64,000 bases of DNA from Microbacterium sp. A20 (GCF_004794515.1 NZ_SSDF01000070.1:1-64000), one strand, 5' to 3'; counted from the first letter of the stretch, positions 40,356 through 50,005 are shown. Notes: generated by a model from the sequence alone, not told the origin. Made by a program: numbers and translations.

Positions 40356-40994
40356 TCAGGTGCGCAGATACGCCAGCACGGCCAGCACGCGCCGGTGCCC
40401 GCTGTCGCTGGAGGCGAGCCCGAGCTTGCCGAAGATGTTGCCGATGTGCTTGCTCACAGCCGTCTCGGTGACGAAGAGCCGCCCGGCGATGGTGCCGTTG
40501 TCGAGGCCCTCGGCCATGAGCCCGAGCACCTCGCGCTCCCGCGGGGTGAGCGTCTGCACCGGATCGTCGGCGCGACGGCGGCTCATCAGCTGCGAGATGA
40601 CCTCGGGGTCCATGACCGTGCCGCCGGCGGCCACGCGGTTGAGGGCGTCGATGAACGAGGCCACCTTGCCCACCCGCTCCTTGAGCAGGTAGCCGAGGCC
40701 ATCGGCCCCGGCCGCGAGGAGTTCACCGGCGTAGCGGTCTTCGACATAGGCCGACAGCACCAGCACGGGGAAGCCGGGTCGGCGGGCACGGGCCTCGGCT
40801 GCGGCCTTGAGTCCCTCGCTCGTGAAGGTGGGCGGCATCCGCACGTCGACCACCGCGGCATCCGCCTCGTCGAGTCGCTCCAGGAAGCCCTCGGCGTTGT
40901 CGACCGCGGCCACCACGTCGAAGCCCTCGCTGCGCAGCAGCAGTGCCAGGCCCTCGCGAAGGAGGGTGTCGTCTTCGGCGATCACGATCCGCAT
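40356..40994 (-). CDS. LuxR/NarL-type response regulator
   Basis: Response regulator of 212 aa. The receiver domain has the acidic pair Asp8/Asp9, phospho-acceptor Asp50 (AAVVDVRMPP), and the Lys of YLLKERV. The C-terminal LuxR helix-turn-helix is TLTPREREVLGLMAEGLDNG, then TETAVSKHIGNIFGKLGL. Its start lies inside the end of the sensor kinase gene (13-nt overlap). It probably activates the divergent MacB-type ABC genes at 42323. Confidence 0.92.
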   Translation of the reverse strand: MRIVIAEDDTLLREGLALLLRSEGFDVVAAVDNAEGFLERLDEADAAVVDVRMPPTFTSEGLKAAAEARARRPGFPVLVLSAYVEDRYAGELLAAGADGLGYLLKERVGKVASFIDALNRVAAGGTVMDPEVISQLMSRRRADDPVQTLTPREREVLGLMAEGLDNGTIAGRLFVTETAVSKHIGNIFGKLGLASSDSGHRRVLAVLAYLRT

Positions 40995-42199
40995 GGCAGC
41001 TCCGCTCTCAGGGTGGTGGGTCCGCCGGCGGGGCTCGACAGCTCCAGCGTGCCCTCGAAGGCTTCGATGCGACGGCGGATGCCGGCGACCCCGCCGCCCG
41101 GACGCTCCACGGCTCCGCCCACCCCGTCGTCCTCGACCGTGATGAGCAGCACCTCGCCCGCGCGCGCGACTTCGACGGTCGCCCGCGTCGCCGCGCTGTA
41201 CTTGCTGACGTTCGTGAGGGCTTCGGCCACGACGAAGTAGCTGGCGGACTCGACGGCTGCCGGCACGCGTCCGACGTCAGCGGCCTCGATCGTGCAGGGC
41301 ACGACGCTGCGTCCGGCGAGCGAGGCGAGAGCGCCTTCCAACCCGAGCTCGTCGAGGATCGGCGGATAGATGTCGTGCACGGTGCGGCGGAGTCCGGCCA
41401 GCGCATCGGTCGCGGCATCCTGCGCTCGCCGCAGCGGTTCGAGCACGTCGCCCCCGGTCTCCTGCGCACGCTCGGCGATCCCGAGCATCATCACCACATT
41501 CACCAGACGGTTCTGCGCGCCGTCGTGCAGGTCGCGCTCGATGCGCCGGAGCTCGGCGGCATGCGCGTCGAGAGCGGCGGCACGGCTGAGGGTCAGGGCG
41601 TCGACCCGGGCGGCGAGGCGCGACTTCTCGGGCGTCGCGAGCAGCTGGGCGGAGACGAAGGACACCAGGCGAGCGACGGCCGGGATGAGGAAGACGGCGA
41701 GGATCCCGTACGCCAGAGCTACGAGCGGCATGGTCGCCGCGAGCTCCCACGAGGTGACCGGATACACGGCGCTCACGGGGTCGTCGGCGGGCGCGAACTG
41801 CCAGTAGTAGGTGATGGCGAGCGCGTTGACCGCCGCGACCGGGAGCGAGATCGTCAGCAGCGTGAGGAACAGCACCGGGATCCCCTGCACCGCCAGCCAC
41901 AGCACGTCGCGACCCGTGGCACGCGAGAACGCGAAGCGCAGACGGTCGTCGATGGTGGATGCCGGCGGGAGCACGTGGCCGATCGGCGCCAGCTCCTCGC
42001 CGCGGTAGGCGCCGACGCGACGGCGGCTCAGGTCGGTCCACCCGTGCAGGCCCCGCACGGCCTCGGGCATGAGGAGCACACCGCCGGTGATGATCATGAG
42101 CGGGAGCAGCGCGATCCCGAGGCTGAGGAACACCACGGATGCGATCGAGACACCGGCTTCGATCGCCAGGTATCCCCACGCGCGCAGCCAGCGTCGCAT
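40982..42199 (-). CDS. sensor histidine kinase (NarL-partner, HisKA_3)
   Basis: Membrane sensor kinase of 405 aa. The N-terminal 190 residues contain about four hydrophobic segments and no large extracytoplasmic domain. The HisKA_3 motif ERDLHDGAQNRLVNVVMMLG carries phospho-accepting His225; the ATP-binding N box is EALTNVSKYSAA and the G box EDDGVGGA. ATG 42199 follows GAAGGAC; in-frame GTGs lie at 42214 and 42220. A kinase with a small sensor region next to an ABC exporter suggests envelope-stress or antimicrobial peptide detection (inference). Confidence 0.9.
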   Translation of the reverse strand: MRRWLRAWGYLAIEAGVSIASVVFLSLGIALLPLMIITGGVLLMPEAVRGLHGWTDLSRRRVGAYRGEELAPIGHVLPPASTIDDRLRFAFSRATGRDVLWLAVQGIPVLFLTLLTISLPVAAVNALAITYYWQFAPADDPVSAVYPVTSWELAATMPLVALAYGILAVFLIPAVARLVSFVSAQLLATPEKSRLAARVDALTLSRAAALDAHAAELRRIERDLHDGAQNRLVNVVMMLGIAERAQETGGDVLEPLRRAQDAATDALAGLRRTVHDIYPPILDELGLEGALASLAGRSVVPCTIEAADVGRVPAAVESASYFVVAEALTNVSKYSAATRATVEVARAGEVLLITVEDDGVGGAVERPGGGVAGIRRRIEAFEGTLELSSPAGGPTTLRAELPCGS

Positions 42200-42322
42200 C
42201 CGTCCGTCCTTCACTCTCACAGTCTGCCGGAGCGGTCGCAGCGGCACGGTATAGCCAGCACCAGCATCGATGCGGCAGCGGGCGGGATGGGATGCCGGAT
42301 CGGCCGTCCCTAGCGTCGAATC

Positions 42323-43090
42323 ATGACCCCCACACCACTCGCCCCCGCCGTCGAAGCGGGCACCTCCGAAGCGCTGCGCCTGCAGTCCGTCGCCAAGACC
42401 TACGGTTCCGGCGCCAGCCGCGTCACCGCCCTTCGCGGCGTGAACCTCGCCATCGCGAAGGGCACCTTCACCGCGATCATGGGCCCTTCCGGCTCGGGCA
42501 AGAGCACGCTGCTGCACAGTGCAGCCGGACTCGACCGGCCGAGCAGCGGCACCGTTCACCTCGGCGGAACCGAGATCTCGAGTCTGAAGGCCCGTCAGCT
42601 CACGGCCTTCCGACGCGACCACGTGGGCTTCGTGTTCCAGGCGTACAACCTGCTGCCGGCCCTGAACGTCGAAGACAACATCACGCTCCCCCTGCGCCTC
42701 GGCGGTCGGAGTCTCGAGGCGCGCTGGCTCGACTTCCTGCTCGACGCGGTGGGGCTCACGGAGTTCCGTCACCGGCGCCCCACCGAGCTCTCCGGAGGCC
42801 AGCAGCAGCGGGTGGCGATCGCACGCGCCCTCATCACGCGCCCGCACGTGGTGTTCGGCGACGAGCCGACCGGCGCCCTCGATTCCCGCTCGGGCAAGCA
42901 GGTGCTCGACCTGCTCGCGCACACGGCGCGTGAGCTGAACCAGACCGTCGTGGTCGTGACGCACGATCCCGTGGTGGCCTCGCACGCCGATCGGGTGATC
43001 TTCCTCGCCGACGGCGCCTTCGCGGGATACCTCGACGGCGCCGACCCGGCGCAGATCAACGACCGCATGAGCGCATTGGGGGAGTGGTGA
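42323..43090 (+). CDS. ABC ATPase, MacB/LolD-like
   Basis: ATPase of 255 aa. Walker A is GPSGSGKST, the signature LSGGQQQRVAIARAL, and Walker B VVFGDEPTGALDSRSG, with the MacB/LolD QAYNLLPALNVEDN Q-loop region. The start ATG is 6 nt after TAGCGT (42311-42316), which implies a leaderless transcript. It is divergent from the two-component genes and is followed directly by its FtsX-type permease. Confidence 0.93.
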   Translation: MTPTPLAPAVEAGTSEALRLQSVAKTYGSGASRVTALRGVNLAIAKGTFTAIMGPSGSGKSTLLHSAAGLDRPSSGTVHLGGTEISSLKARQLTAFRRDHVGFVFQAYNLLPALNVEDNITLPLRLGGRSLEARWLDFLLDAVGLTEFRHRRPTELSGGQQQRVAIARALITRPHVVFGDEPTGALDSRSGKQVLDLLAHTARELNQTVVVVTHDPVVASHADRVIFLADGAFAGYLDGADPAQINDRMSALGEW

Positions 43091-45618
43091 TGTCGGGGCC
43101 GCTCACGCTGGGCCGCCTCGTCCGGGCGGATCTCCGTCACCATCGCGGCAGCTTCGCCGGAGTCGCGGTCGCGGTGCTCGTCGCGAGCGCGCTGGTGACG
43201 GGTCTGGGAGTACTCGTCGAATCCGGGATGCGCGGCGGGCTCGCGCCGGAGCGCTATGCCGCGGTCGACGTCGTCGTGGGTGCGCCGCAGCAGGTGGATG
43301 TGCCGGAGGACCTCCCCGTCCCCCTGCGGGAGCGCGCGGCGCTGCCCGCCGATGCGGCGCGTGACATCGCCGGGCTGCCGGGCGTCGACCGCGTCGTGGC
43401 CGACGTGACGGTGCCGCTCGCTCTGCAGGGCGCAGGTACGGATGCGGATGCGGCGTCCGTCGTCGTCGAGGCGCACCCGTGGGAGGCCACGGCGCTGACC
43501 GGTTTCGAGCTGCGCGAAGGGCGCGAGCCCACGGCTGCCGATGAGGTCGTCGTCTCCGCCGGCAGCGGGCACGCCGTGGGAGACACGCTCGTGCTGGCCC
43601 ACGGCGGCGTGCCGTCGGAGTACCGCGTGGTCGGCGAGGTCGCCGCTCCTGTGGCGCCCGAGCGGAGTGCGCATGCGTTCCTCACGAAGCAGCGCATCGG
43701 TCAGCTCGATCCGCACGGCGGTGCCGCCCAGGCGCTGGGTGTGTTCGTCGCCGGGGGCGACCCCGAGCAGACGGCCACCGCGATCCGCGATGCCTTCCCC
43801 GACCTGGTCGCCCGCACGGGAGATGCCCGCGGCGACGTGGAGTTCCTGGACTCGGGGGCGGCGCGTTCGATGCTCGTCGCCATCGGCAGCGCCTTCGTCG
43901 GCACGTGCATCCTCGTGGCGATGTTCATCGTGGCGGGCACGTTGTCGCTGTCGGTGCAGTCGCGTCGACGTGACTATGCGCTGCTGCGCGCCGTCGGTGC
44001 GAGTCCGTCCCAGGTGCATTCGCTCGTGGCCCGAGAGGTGCTGTGGGTGGCTGCGGTCGCCGCGGTGCTGGGCATCGCGCCGGGATACCTGCTGTCGACC
44101 GTGCTGCAGTCGGCGTTCGTCACCGGAGGCGTCATCCCGGGCGACTTCGCCCTCGCGTTCAGCCCGCTTCCCGCGGTCGGCGCGGTGCTGCTCGTGCTCG
44201 CCTCCGCCTGGGGTGCGGCCCGTATCGCGGCCTCGAGGGTCGCGAAGCTCGACCCGGTCGAGGCGCTGCGCGAGTCGGCCACCGGCGCTCCGCAGATCGG
44301 TCTGACTCGCATCATCATCGGCATCGTGCTGGCCGCGGCGGGCATCTCGGTGTCGACGGTGCCGCTCGTGGTGCGCGGGCAGATCGCGGCGGGCGCCGCG
44401 GCCGGGGCGGCGATGCTGCTCATCATCGCGCTCGCCGTGCTCGGTCCGTGGCTCGTGTCGCTGAGCGTGCGCCTGATCGGATCGGTGCTGCGGCGGATGT
44501 CGTCCGCGGGCTTCCTGGCTTCGGCGAACGCCACGGCGAACAGCAGGCGCCTGGCCTCGGCGATCCTGCCGATCGCTCTCGGCATCGGGCTGGGACTCGT
44601 GCAGATCGGAGCCCCGTCGATCATCGCGGCCGAGGCGGCGACGCAGGCCAGTGCCGGCGTCATCGCCGATCTGCGGGTGTCGGCGCCGACCGGGCTCTCC
44701 CCCGAGGGGGTCGAGGCGATCCGCGAGACCCCGGGTGTGACCGAGGCGTCGGGCATCGCGCTCAGCGCGGCGGTGGTCGATTCCCACGACTTTGAGGGGA
44801 AGCTCCAGCGCGAGGAGCACGTGCTCCAGGGCATCGATCCGGAGCGAACCGGGAAGAGCCTCGACCTGCGCGTGCGCGAGGGGTCGCTCGCCGACCTCGA
44901 CGGCGCCACGACGGTCGCCGTGAGCACGGATGCCGCCCAGAGCCTCGGGCTCGACATCGGCGGCACGGTCTCCGGTCACCTCGGCGACGGTTCGCCGTGG
45001 GAGGCGACGGTCGTCGCGGTGTACGAGCGCGGTCTCGGGTTCGGCGACCTGACGATGGCTGCTGATGACGTCAGGGCGCACACCACGGCCGGCCTCGATG
45101 CGTTCGCGCTCGCGACGGTCGAGTCGGAGGCCCTCGACGAGGTCCGTGCGACTCTGACCGAGCGCGGCTTCGTCGTGAGCGACGGGTCGGGTCAGGAGGC
45201 CGCGGGTGCGGGTGCGCAGTCGCAGCAGGGTTGGGTGAACCTCATCGCGCTGCTGGTGATCCTCGGCTACATCGCGATCGCCGTGATCAACACGCTCGTG
45301 ATGGCGACGGGGGAGCGCTCGCGGGAGTTCGCGCTCATGCAGCTGATCGGCTCGTCCCGCGGACAGGTGCGCTCGATGATGCGGATCGAAGCGGTGCTGG
45401 TGGCCGTGATCGGCATGGTGTTCGGTGTCGTGGTCGCGATCCCTCCGCTCATCGGGGTGAGCATGGGCATCTCGGGTCAGCCGATTCCCGTGCTGCCGGT
45501 GCTCGGCTCGCTGGCGATCATCGGCGCGATGGGCGCCCTGGCGCTCGTGGCGCTGTGGGCGGGAACCACCGCAGCCATGCGCACCCGCCCGATCGACGAG
45601 ATCGGGTCGCGGCAGTAA
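43090..45618 (+). CDS. ABC permease with two FtsX domains
   Basis: Membrane protein of about 842 aa with ten hydrophobic segments in two FtsX modules. Module 1 has a large extracytoplasmic domain (residues about 45-260) followed by three membrane segments; module 2 repeats this. ATG 43090 overlaps the ATPase stop by one base and follows GGGGGAG; in-frame GTGs at 43084 and 43087 exist. It is a type VII ABC mechanotransmission-type permease, probably involved in antimicrobial peptide resistance or lipoprotein handling. Confidence 0.9.
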   Translation: MSGPLTLGRLVRADLRHHRGSFAGVAVAVLVASALVTGLGVLVESGMRGGLAPERYAAVDVVVGAPQQVDVPEDLPVPLRERAALPADAARDIAGLPGVDRVVADVTVPLALQGAGTDADAASVVVEAHPWEATALTGFELREGREPTAADEVVVSAGSGHAVGDTLVLAHGGVPSEYRVVGEVAAPVAPERSAHAFLTKQRIGQLDPHGGAAQALGVFVAGGDPEQTATAIRDAFPDLVARTGDARGDVEFLDSGAARSMLVAIGSAFVGTCILVAMFIVAGTLSLSVQSRRRDYALLRAVGASPSQVHSLVAREVLWVAAVAAVLGIAPGYLLSTVLQSAFVTGGVIPGDFALAFSPLPAVGAVLLVLASAWGAARIAASRVAKLDPVEALRESATGAPQIGLTRIIIGIVLAAAGISVSTVPLVVRGQIAAGAAAGAAMLLIIALAVLGPWLVSLSVRLIGSVLRRMSSAGFLASANATANSRRLASAILPIALGIGLGLVQIGAPSIIAAEAATQASAGVIADLRVSAPTGLSPEGVEAIRETPGVTEASGIALSAAVVDSHDFEGKLQREEHVLQGIDPERTGKSLDLRVREGSLADLDGATTVAVSTDAAQSLGLDIGGTVSGHLGDGSPWEATVVAVYERGLGFGDLTMAADDVRAHTTAGLDAFALATVESEALDEVRATLTERGFVVSDGSGQEAAGAGAQSQQGWVNLIALLVILGYIAIAVINTLVMATGERSREFALMQLIGSSRGQVRSMMRIEAVLVAVIGMVFGVVVAIPPLIGVSMGISGQPIPVLPVLGSLAIIGAMGALALVALWAGTTAAMRTRPIDEIGSRQ

Positions 45619-45625
45619 CGCCCGC

Positions 45626-45703
45626 CGAGACCCCGGGTTCGCGCCGAGACCCCCCGCTTCCGCCGACAGGAGCCCGGGGTCTCGGCGGCAGCCCGGGGTC
45701 TCG
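45626..45703. repeat. 78-bp inverted repeat, family E, copy 2
   Basis: CGAGACCCCGGGTTCGCGCC, inner CGAGACCCC, far arm with two GGGGTCTCG words. Same length and layout as 40223-40300. It starts 7 bp after the FtsX permease stop, between convergent genes. Confidence 0.9.
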
Positions 45704-45725
45704 GCGGCACGCCTGCAACTTCGGG

Positions 45726-47069
45726 TCAGTGATCCCGCGGGCGACCCCGCCGACCGAGCTGTCGCCACGGCGCGGCGAGCCGCGACCAGACGGACGGCTC
45801 CCGCTCCGCTTCCGGAGCGGCGGGCAGCGCCACGGCGAACTGCACGAACTCCTCCGCCCCGTGATGCACCACCCGGTACAGCGCGGTGCCGATCAGCACG
45901 CCGAGGGCGATCGACATGATCGAGGTGAGCGCGGCCGTGAAGTCGGCGAGCCCGTTGTCGGTCGCGAACGCCTCGGTGAGGCCCACGAGCCCCGCGGCGC
46001 CCGGCACGAGCAGCCAGAACGCCGGGAGGAAGGTGAGCTGCGACGGAGCACCGTGACGCAGTCCGGCGATCCAGAACACGACCGGCGTCACAGCGACCGC
46101 CCCCACGAAGCCGCCGATCGTGGGGTCGATGAACTCGGTGCCGCCCCACTGCCCGACGTACGCGACCACCAGCGCGAGGAGCACCCATCCGAACGTCGAG
46201 GCGGGGGCGGAGAAGTGCAGGTAGTTGCCGAGCGCGAACACGAGGACGCCGAGCATGCCGACCCACCAGGGGAGGAAGGAGGAGGCGGCGAGCGGCTCGT
46301 ACGACCGGGAATCGACCCCGACGACCGCGCCGGCGGCGAGGATGCCGAAGGCCAGCAGTGCGAGCTGCACGAATCCGTAGACCAGCCGTGCGGCCCCGGA
46401 GATCATCTGCCCGGCGGCGAGCTCGACGGTGGCGGTGGTGAGGACGCCTCCGGGGAGGAACGTCACCAGCGGCGCGATCAGCAGCCGGATGGGGTCGCCG
46501 ATCTCGATCACCTCCGCGAGGAGGAAGACTGCGCCCGCGCACACGAAGGCGGCCGCGATCGGCAGGATCAGCTGCAGCGTCGGGGAGCGGACGAGCTTGA
46601 GCAGACCGATGCCGAAGCCGAGCACGAACGCGACGATCACGCCCTGCCAGGTCGGTGCCAGCAGCAGCGCGAGACCGGCGGTGAGCACGCCGTGTCCGAG
46701 AGTGCGGGTGAACCACCCCAGTCGCGGCCGCATCGCCCCGATCTCGTTCAGCCGGCGGATGCCGTCGAGCGGGGGGACGGCGCCGGTCCGCGCCTCCCCG
46801 ATCAGGTCGTACAGCGCCGCGATCTGATCGAAGCGGAACGAGGCGTTGGTCGCCGAGCGGATGGCGACCCTGGACTCATCCGACTCGCCGGTCTCGACGA
46901 GGATGATCGTCGGCAGCACCACGAAGTCGGTGTCGTCGCCGCCGTACGCCCTCGCGATGTCGGTGAGGGTGTCGCGGATGCGGTCGACGGACTCCGCCGA
47001 GGCGTTCATCCCCTGCGCCAGTCCGAGTAGGAACTGGCGGAGCGCCGACCGGTCGACGGTATCGGTCAT
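45726..47069 (-). CDS. threonine/serine exporter family protein (ThrE-like)
   Basis: Fused ThrE-type exporter of 447 aa. The N-terminal cytoplasmic part of about 110 residues (QFLLGLAQGMNASAESVDRI) is followed by around ten membrane segments, five per half, as in Corynebacterium ThrE. A block with TFLPGGVLTTATVELAAGQM resembles the conserved family core. It is the last gene downstream of the Dcu-type carrier and PepE genes, 1 nt apart, so an operon handling dipeptides, aspartate and threonine/serine is plausible. Confidence 0.87.
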   Translation of the reverse strand: MTDTVDRSALRQFLLGLAQGMNASAESVDRIRDTLTDIARAYGGDDTDFVVLPTIILVETGESDESRVAIRSATNASFRFDQIAALYDLIGEARTGAVPPLDGIRRLNEIGAMRPRLGWFTRTLGHGVLTAGLALLLAPTWQGVIVAFVLGFGIGLLKLVRSPTLQLILPIAAAFVCAGAVFLLAEVIEIGDPIRLLIAPLVTFLPGGVLTTATVELAAGQMISGAARLVYGFVQLALLAFGILAAGAVVGVDSRSYEPLAASSFLPWWVGMLGVLVFALGNYLHFSAPASTFGWVLLALVVAYVGQWGGTEFIDPTIGGFVGAVAVTPVVFWIAGLRHGAPSQLTFLPAFWLLVPGAAGLVGLTEAFATDNGLADFTAALTSIMSIALGVLIGTALYRVVHHGAEEFVQFAVALPAAPEAEREPSVWSRLAAPWRQLGRRGRPRDH

Positions 47070-47070
47070 G

Positions 47071-48426
47071 TCAGCTGATCAGGAACGAGAGGCCGACTCC
47101 GACGATGATGGCGACTCCCACGTACACGAGGTTCGGCAGCTGGAACGAGTGGTCGAAGACGTACTTGCCCATCTTCGTCGTGCCGGTCTGGTCGAAGGCG
47201 ACGGTCGCGACCTGGCTGCCGTTGGCCGGCAGGGTGTAGATGCCCATCGTCGCCGGCCACAGTCCCACCAGCAGCGGGGCCGGGAGTCCGATCGTGATGC
47301 CGATCGGGACGATCGCGTTGGTCGCGCTCGACTGGCTGGTGGTGAGCATCGCGACCGCGAACAGCGCCATCGCGAACAGCAGCGCTCCGAGGAATGCCGA
47401 GGATCCGGAGACCACCGATCCGAGGCCGTCGACGATGAGCGTCTGGTTCGCCGCGACGAAGGTGTTGGCGAGCCACGCGATACCGAAGAGGGCGATCGCA
47501 CCGACGATGCCGGCGGGGAACGTGGGCTGCTTGGGGACGTCGGCGGCCTTGACCTTGCAGAACACGAAGATCAGCGCGGCGATGATGCCCATCGTGACCT
47601 CGATGATGACCGTGACGCTGAGGCGCACCGGGTCGCCGGCGTCGTCGGTGCCGATCACGGGTCGCAGTCCCTCGAACAGGCCGAAGAACACGATCACGCC
47701 GACGCCGATGAGGAAGAGCGTGGCCGAGAGCACCGCGGTCTTCGGCAGCTTGTTCTCGTGCGCGTCGACCTGCGGCGGCTTGATCTGTCCCTCGGTCAGA
47801 CGGCGCTGGAACTCCGGGTCGTCTTCGAGGTCCTTGCCGTGGCGCATCATGACGAGCGCGGCGACGAAGAGCCCGGCGATCGAGGCCGGCCACATGATCA
47901 GCAGCAGTTGGCCGAGGTCGACGCCCTGCGGGGCGAGCAGCACGACCATCGAGGCGGTCGCGGCCGAGACGGGCGAGCAGAGGATGCCGACCTGCGAGGC
48001 GACGGCCGAGACCGACAGTGCGCGCTCGGGGCGGATCTTCTGCTGGTACGAGACGTCGTAGATCACGGGCAGCAGCGGGTAGAAGATGTTTCCCGTGCCG
48101 GCGCCGACCGTGAAGAGGAACGACATCGCGGGGGCGAGGAACACGACGGATTTCGGCTTGCGCCGGATCACTTTCGCCGCGACCGACACCATCCAGTCGA
48201 TGCCGCCGGCCGCCTGCATGGTGGATGCCGCGGTGATGACCGTGATGACGATGAACACCGCATCCACCGGGGCGTTGCCCGGGGCTTCGCCGAACACGAA
48301 GATGAGCACGGCCACGCCGACCAGGCCCCAGACGCCGAGACCGATCCCGCTCGTGCGGGTGCCCATGTAGATCGCACCGATGACGACGATCAGCTGCGCG
48401 ATGAGGATCCACACGTTGTCGTTCAT
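47071..48426 (-). CDS. anaerobic C4-dicarboxylate transporter family (DcuA/DcuB)
   Basis: Carrier of 451 aa with 10-12 hydrophobic segments. Recognisable Dcu blocks are GAGTGNIFYPLLPVIYDVSY and VGILCSPVSAATASMVVLLA, together with LWPATMGIYTLPANGSQVAT. In enterobacteria the family exchanges C4-dicarboxylates and aspartate. ATG 48426 overlaps the stop of the peptidase E gene by 4 nt. Coupling with an Asp-dipeptidase suggests aspartate or fumarate transport after dipeptide cleavage (inference). Confidence 0.88.
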   Translation of the reverse strand: MNDNVWILIAQLIVVIGAIYMGTRTSGIGLGVWGLVGVAVLIFVFGEAPGNAPVDAVFIVITVITAASTMQAAGGIDWMVSVAAKVIRRKPKSVVFLAPAMSFLFTVGAGTGNIFYPLLPVIYDVSYQQKIRPERALSVSAVASQVGILCSPVSAATASMVVLLAPQGVDLGQLLLIMWPASIAGLFVAALVMMRHGKDLEDDPEFQRRLTEGQIKPPQVDAHENKLPKTAVLSATLFLIGVGVIVFFGLFEGLRPVIGTDDAGDPVRLSVTVIIEVTMGIIAALIFVFCKVKAADVPKQPTFPAGIVGAIALFGIAWLANTFVAANQTLIVDGLGSVVSGSSAFLGALLFAMALFAVAMLTTSQSSATNAIVPIGITIGLPAPLLVGLWPATMGIYTLPANGSQVATVAFDQTGTTKMGKYVFDHSFQLPNLVYVGVAIIVGVGLSFLIS

Positions 48427-49163
48427 GACGAAGGTCCCTTCACGATCGGGGCGTTCCCGGTGAGCACGGTCGTCGGCAGCTTCGTCTCGACGATCTTCCC
48501 GTCGATCGCTTCGACCCGGAGCGCGAGAGCATCCTCGACCGGGCTGATCGCGGTGACGAACTCGGAGTTCTCGAAGTGCAACGACTGCAGGTTGCCGACC
48601 GCGTATCCGGTGGAGAGCTCGCCGCTCAGCAGCGAGGCGTGGAAGAGGGGACGGCGCTGGTCCTCGGCGTCGTAGTGCGGGCAGAAGCTCCCGTGCAGGA
48701 AGCCGAGTCCTTCGGGCAGCACCTGCAGGGTCGGGCCGTAGCTGTCGGTCGTGCCGCCCTCGAACCAGCAGATGCCGCCGGCGCTGCCCCCGGTGAACAC
48801 GACGTTCGAGTCGGGGTCCTCCCACATCTCCCGCATGATCTCGTCGAGGCCCTGGCGCTTCCAGACGTCGAGCATGTTCGCGGTGTTGCCGCCGCCGACG
48901 TGGATCACGTCGAAGCCCTTCACGAAGCCGGCCAGGTCGTCCACCGCCCGATGGAACAGCGGGAGATGGTGCGGCGCGCACCGGTCCGAGTCGTAGGTCG
49001 AATAGAAGCTCAGGATGTAGGCGGCGTCGTCGCCGGTCGCCGTGCCGACGAAGAGGACCCGGGGTCGCTCCTTGCCGGTCAGCTCGAGGATGTAATCGTG
49101 CGTCGGGTCGTTCCGACGCTCCATCATGGCCTTCCCGGCCCCTGTTGCCACCACGTGAGACAT
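48423..49163 (-). CDS. pepE: peptidase E (S51, Asp-dipeptidase/cyanophycinase-like)
   Basis: Cytoplasmic serine peptidase of 246 aa. The nucleophile elbow FTGGSAGGICWF contains Ser127, and GGGNTANMLDVW is the family loop before it. It also contains CPHYDAEDQRRPLF, as in alpha-aspartyl dipeptidases. Length matches PepE. It is the first gene of the operon with Dcu and ThrE type transporters. It would cleave Asp-X dipeptides or isoaspartyl/cyanophycin-like peptides. Which of these is not resolved. Confidence 0.9.
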   Translation of the reverse strand: MSHVVATGAGKAMMERRNDPTHDYILELTGKERPRVLFVGTATGDDAAYILSFYSTYDSDRCAPHHLPLFHRAVDDLAGFVKGFDVIHVGGGNTANMLDVWKRQGLDEIMREMWEDPDSNVVFTGGSAGGICWFEGGTTDSYGPTLQVLPEGLGFLHGSFCPHYDAEDQRRPLFHASLLSGELSTGYAVGNLQSLHFENSEFVTAISPVEDALALRVEAIDGKIVETKLPTTVLTGNAPIVKGPSS

Positions 49164-49267
49164 GCCCCCACCTCTCCGACGACTGCGAATGCGCTCAACC
49201 TAGTCGTGCGCACAGCCCGTCGTCCAGAGTGCTTTCACCCCGGGCGGGCGACCTGGCGGACGGGTGC

Positions 49268-50005
49268 TCAGCCGTTGACGCGTGCGGTGGCGACGAGACC
49301 TTCGAGGAGGGCGTGCGTGCGCGCCCGAGGTCCGTCGGGGCGGATGCCGAGGACGTTCGCGAGTTCGAGTGCCAGCGCGGCGTGGCCGGTGGCGCTCGGG
49401 TGGAACGGGTCGTTCATCAGCCCCCACGGCACGCCGCCCGCGCCGAGCTCGGCGAATCGCGCGAACTGGTCGACGAGGATCACGTCCTCGCTCGCGGCGA
49501 CCTCGCGCACGGCCTGGGCGAACTCGCCGATCCGCGCCCGCTCCGGGGCGTTGCGGGTGTCGATAGCCGGCGGGGTCTGCAGCACGGGGATCGCCCCGAG
49601 TGCGCGCACCCGCGCCACGAAGTCCCGCAGTGAGCCCGCGTAGTCCGCCGCCGAGATCACCTCGCGGGGTCCGCCGTCGGAGGCGTCGTTCGTGCCGATC
49701 ATGAGGGTGACCACATCCGGCTGCCAGGACGCGACGCGGCGGTCCCAGTCGCCGAGGAGATCGACGATGCGGTTGCCGCTGATCGCCGTGTTGAGCACGA
49801 TGTCGCGCACGCGCTCGAGCTCGCCGCGGATCAGCTCGTGCAGGTGCTCCGGATAGCTGCGACCGCCCTGGGTGTGCACGAGGCCGTGCGTGATCGAGTC
49901 GCCCGTGATGATCCAGTTCAGCGGAGCCGGATCGGCCAGTGCGGCGGCGAGGCGGCGAAGGTCGGCGGCAGCGGATGCGGGAGCGGGGGATTCGGCGTTC
50001 GACAC
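49268..50005 (-). CDS. SGNH/GDSL hydrolase
   Basis: Hydrolase of 245 aa of the SGNH superfamily. Block I is WIITGDSITHG with Ser37, block II NTAISGNRI, block III MIGTNDASDG, and block V NDPFHPSATGHAAL with the Asp-x-x-His pair. There is no signal peptide. GTG 50005 is 7 nt after TAGGCT, consistent with a leaderless transcript. It is probably an esterase or acetylesterase; divergent from the polysaccharide genes, it might deacylate glycans (inference). Confidence 0.87.
   Translation of the reverse strand: MSNAESPAPASAAADLRRLAAALADPAPLNWIITGDSITHGLVHTQGGRSYPEHLHELIRGELERVRDIVLNTAISGNRIVDLLGDWDRRVASWQPDVVTLMIGTNDASDGGPREVISAADYAGSLRDFVARVRALGAIPVLQTPPAIDTRNAPERARIGEFAQAVREVAASEDVILVDQFARFAELGAGGVPWGLMNDPFHPSATGHAALALELANVLGIRPDGPRARTHALLEGLVATARVNG

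Noticed and set aside
42769..46716. Very long minus-strand open frame opposite the MacB-type ABC genes
   Set aside because: It is an antisense shadow of the high-GC permease gene: low-complexity Arg/His-rich translation, no domain, opposite to well-supported genes.
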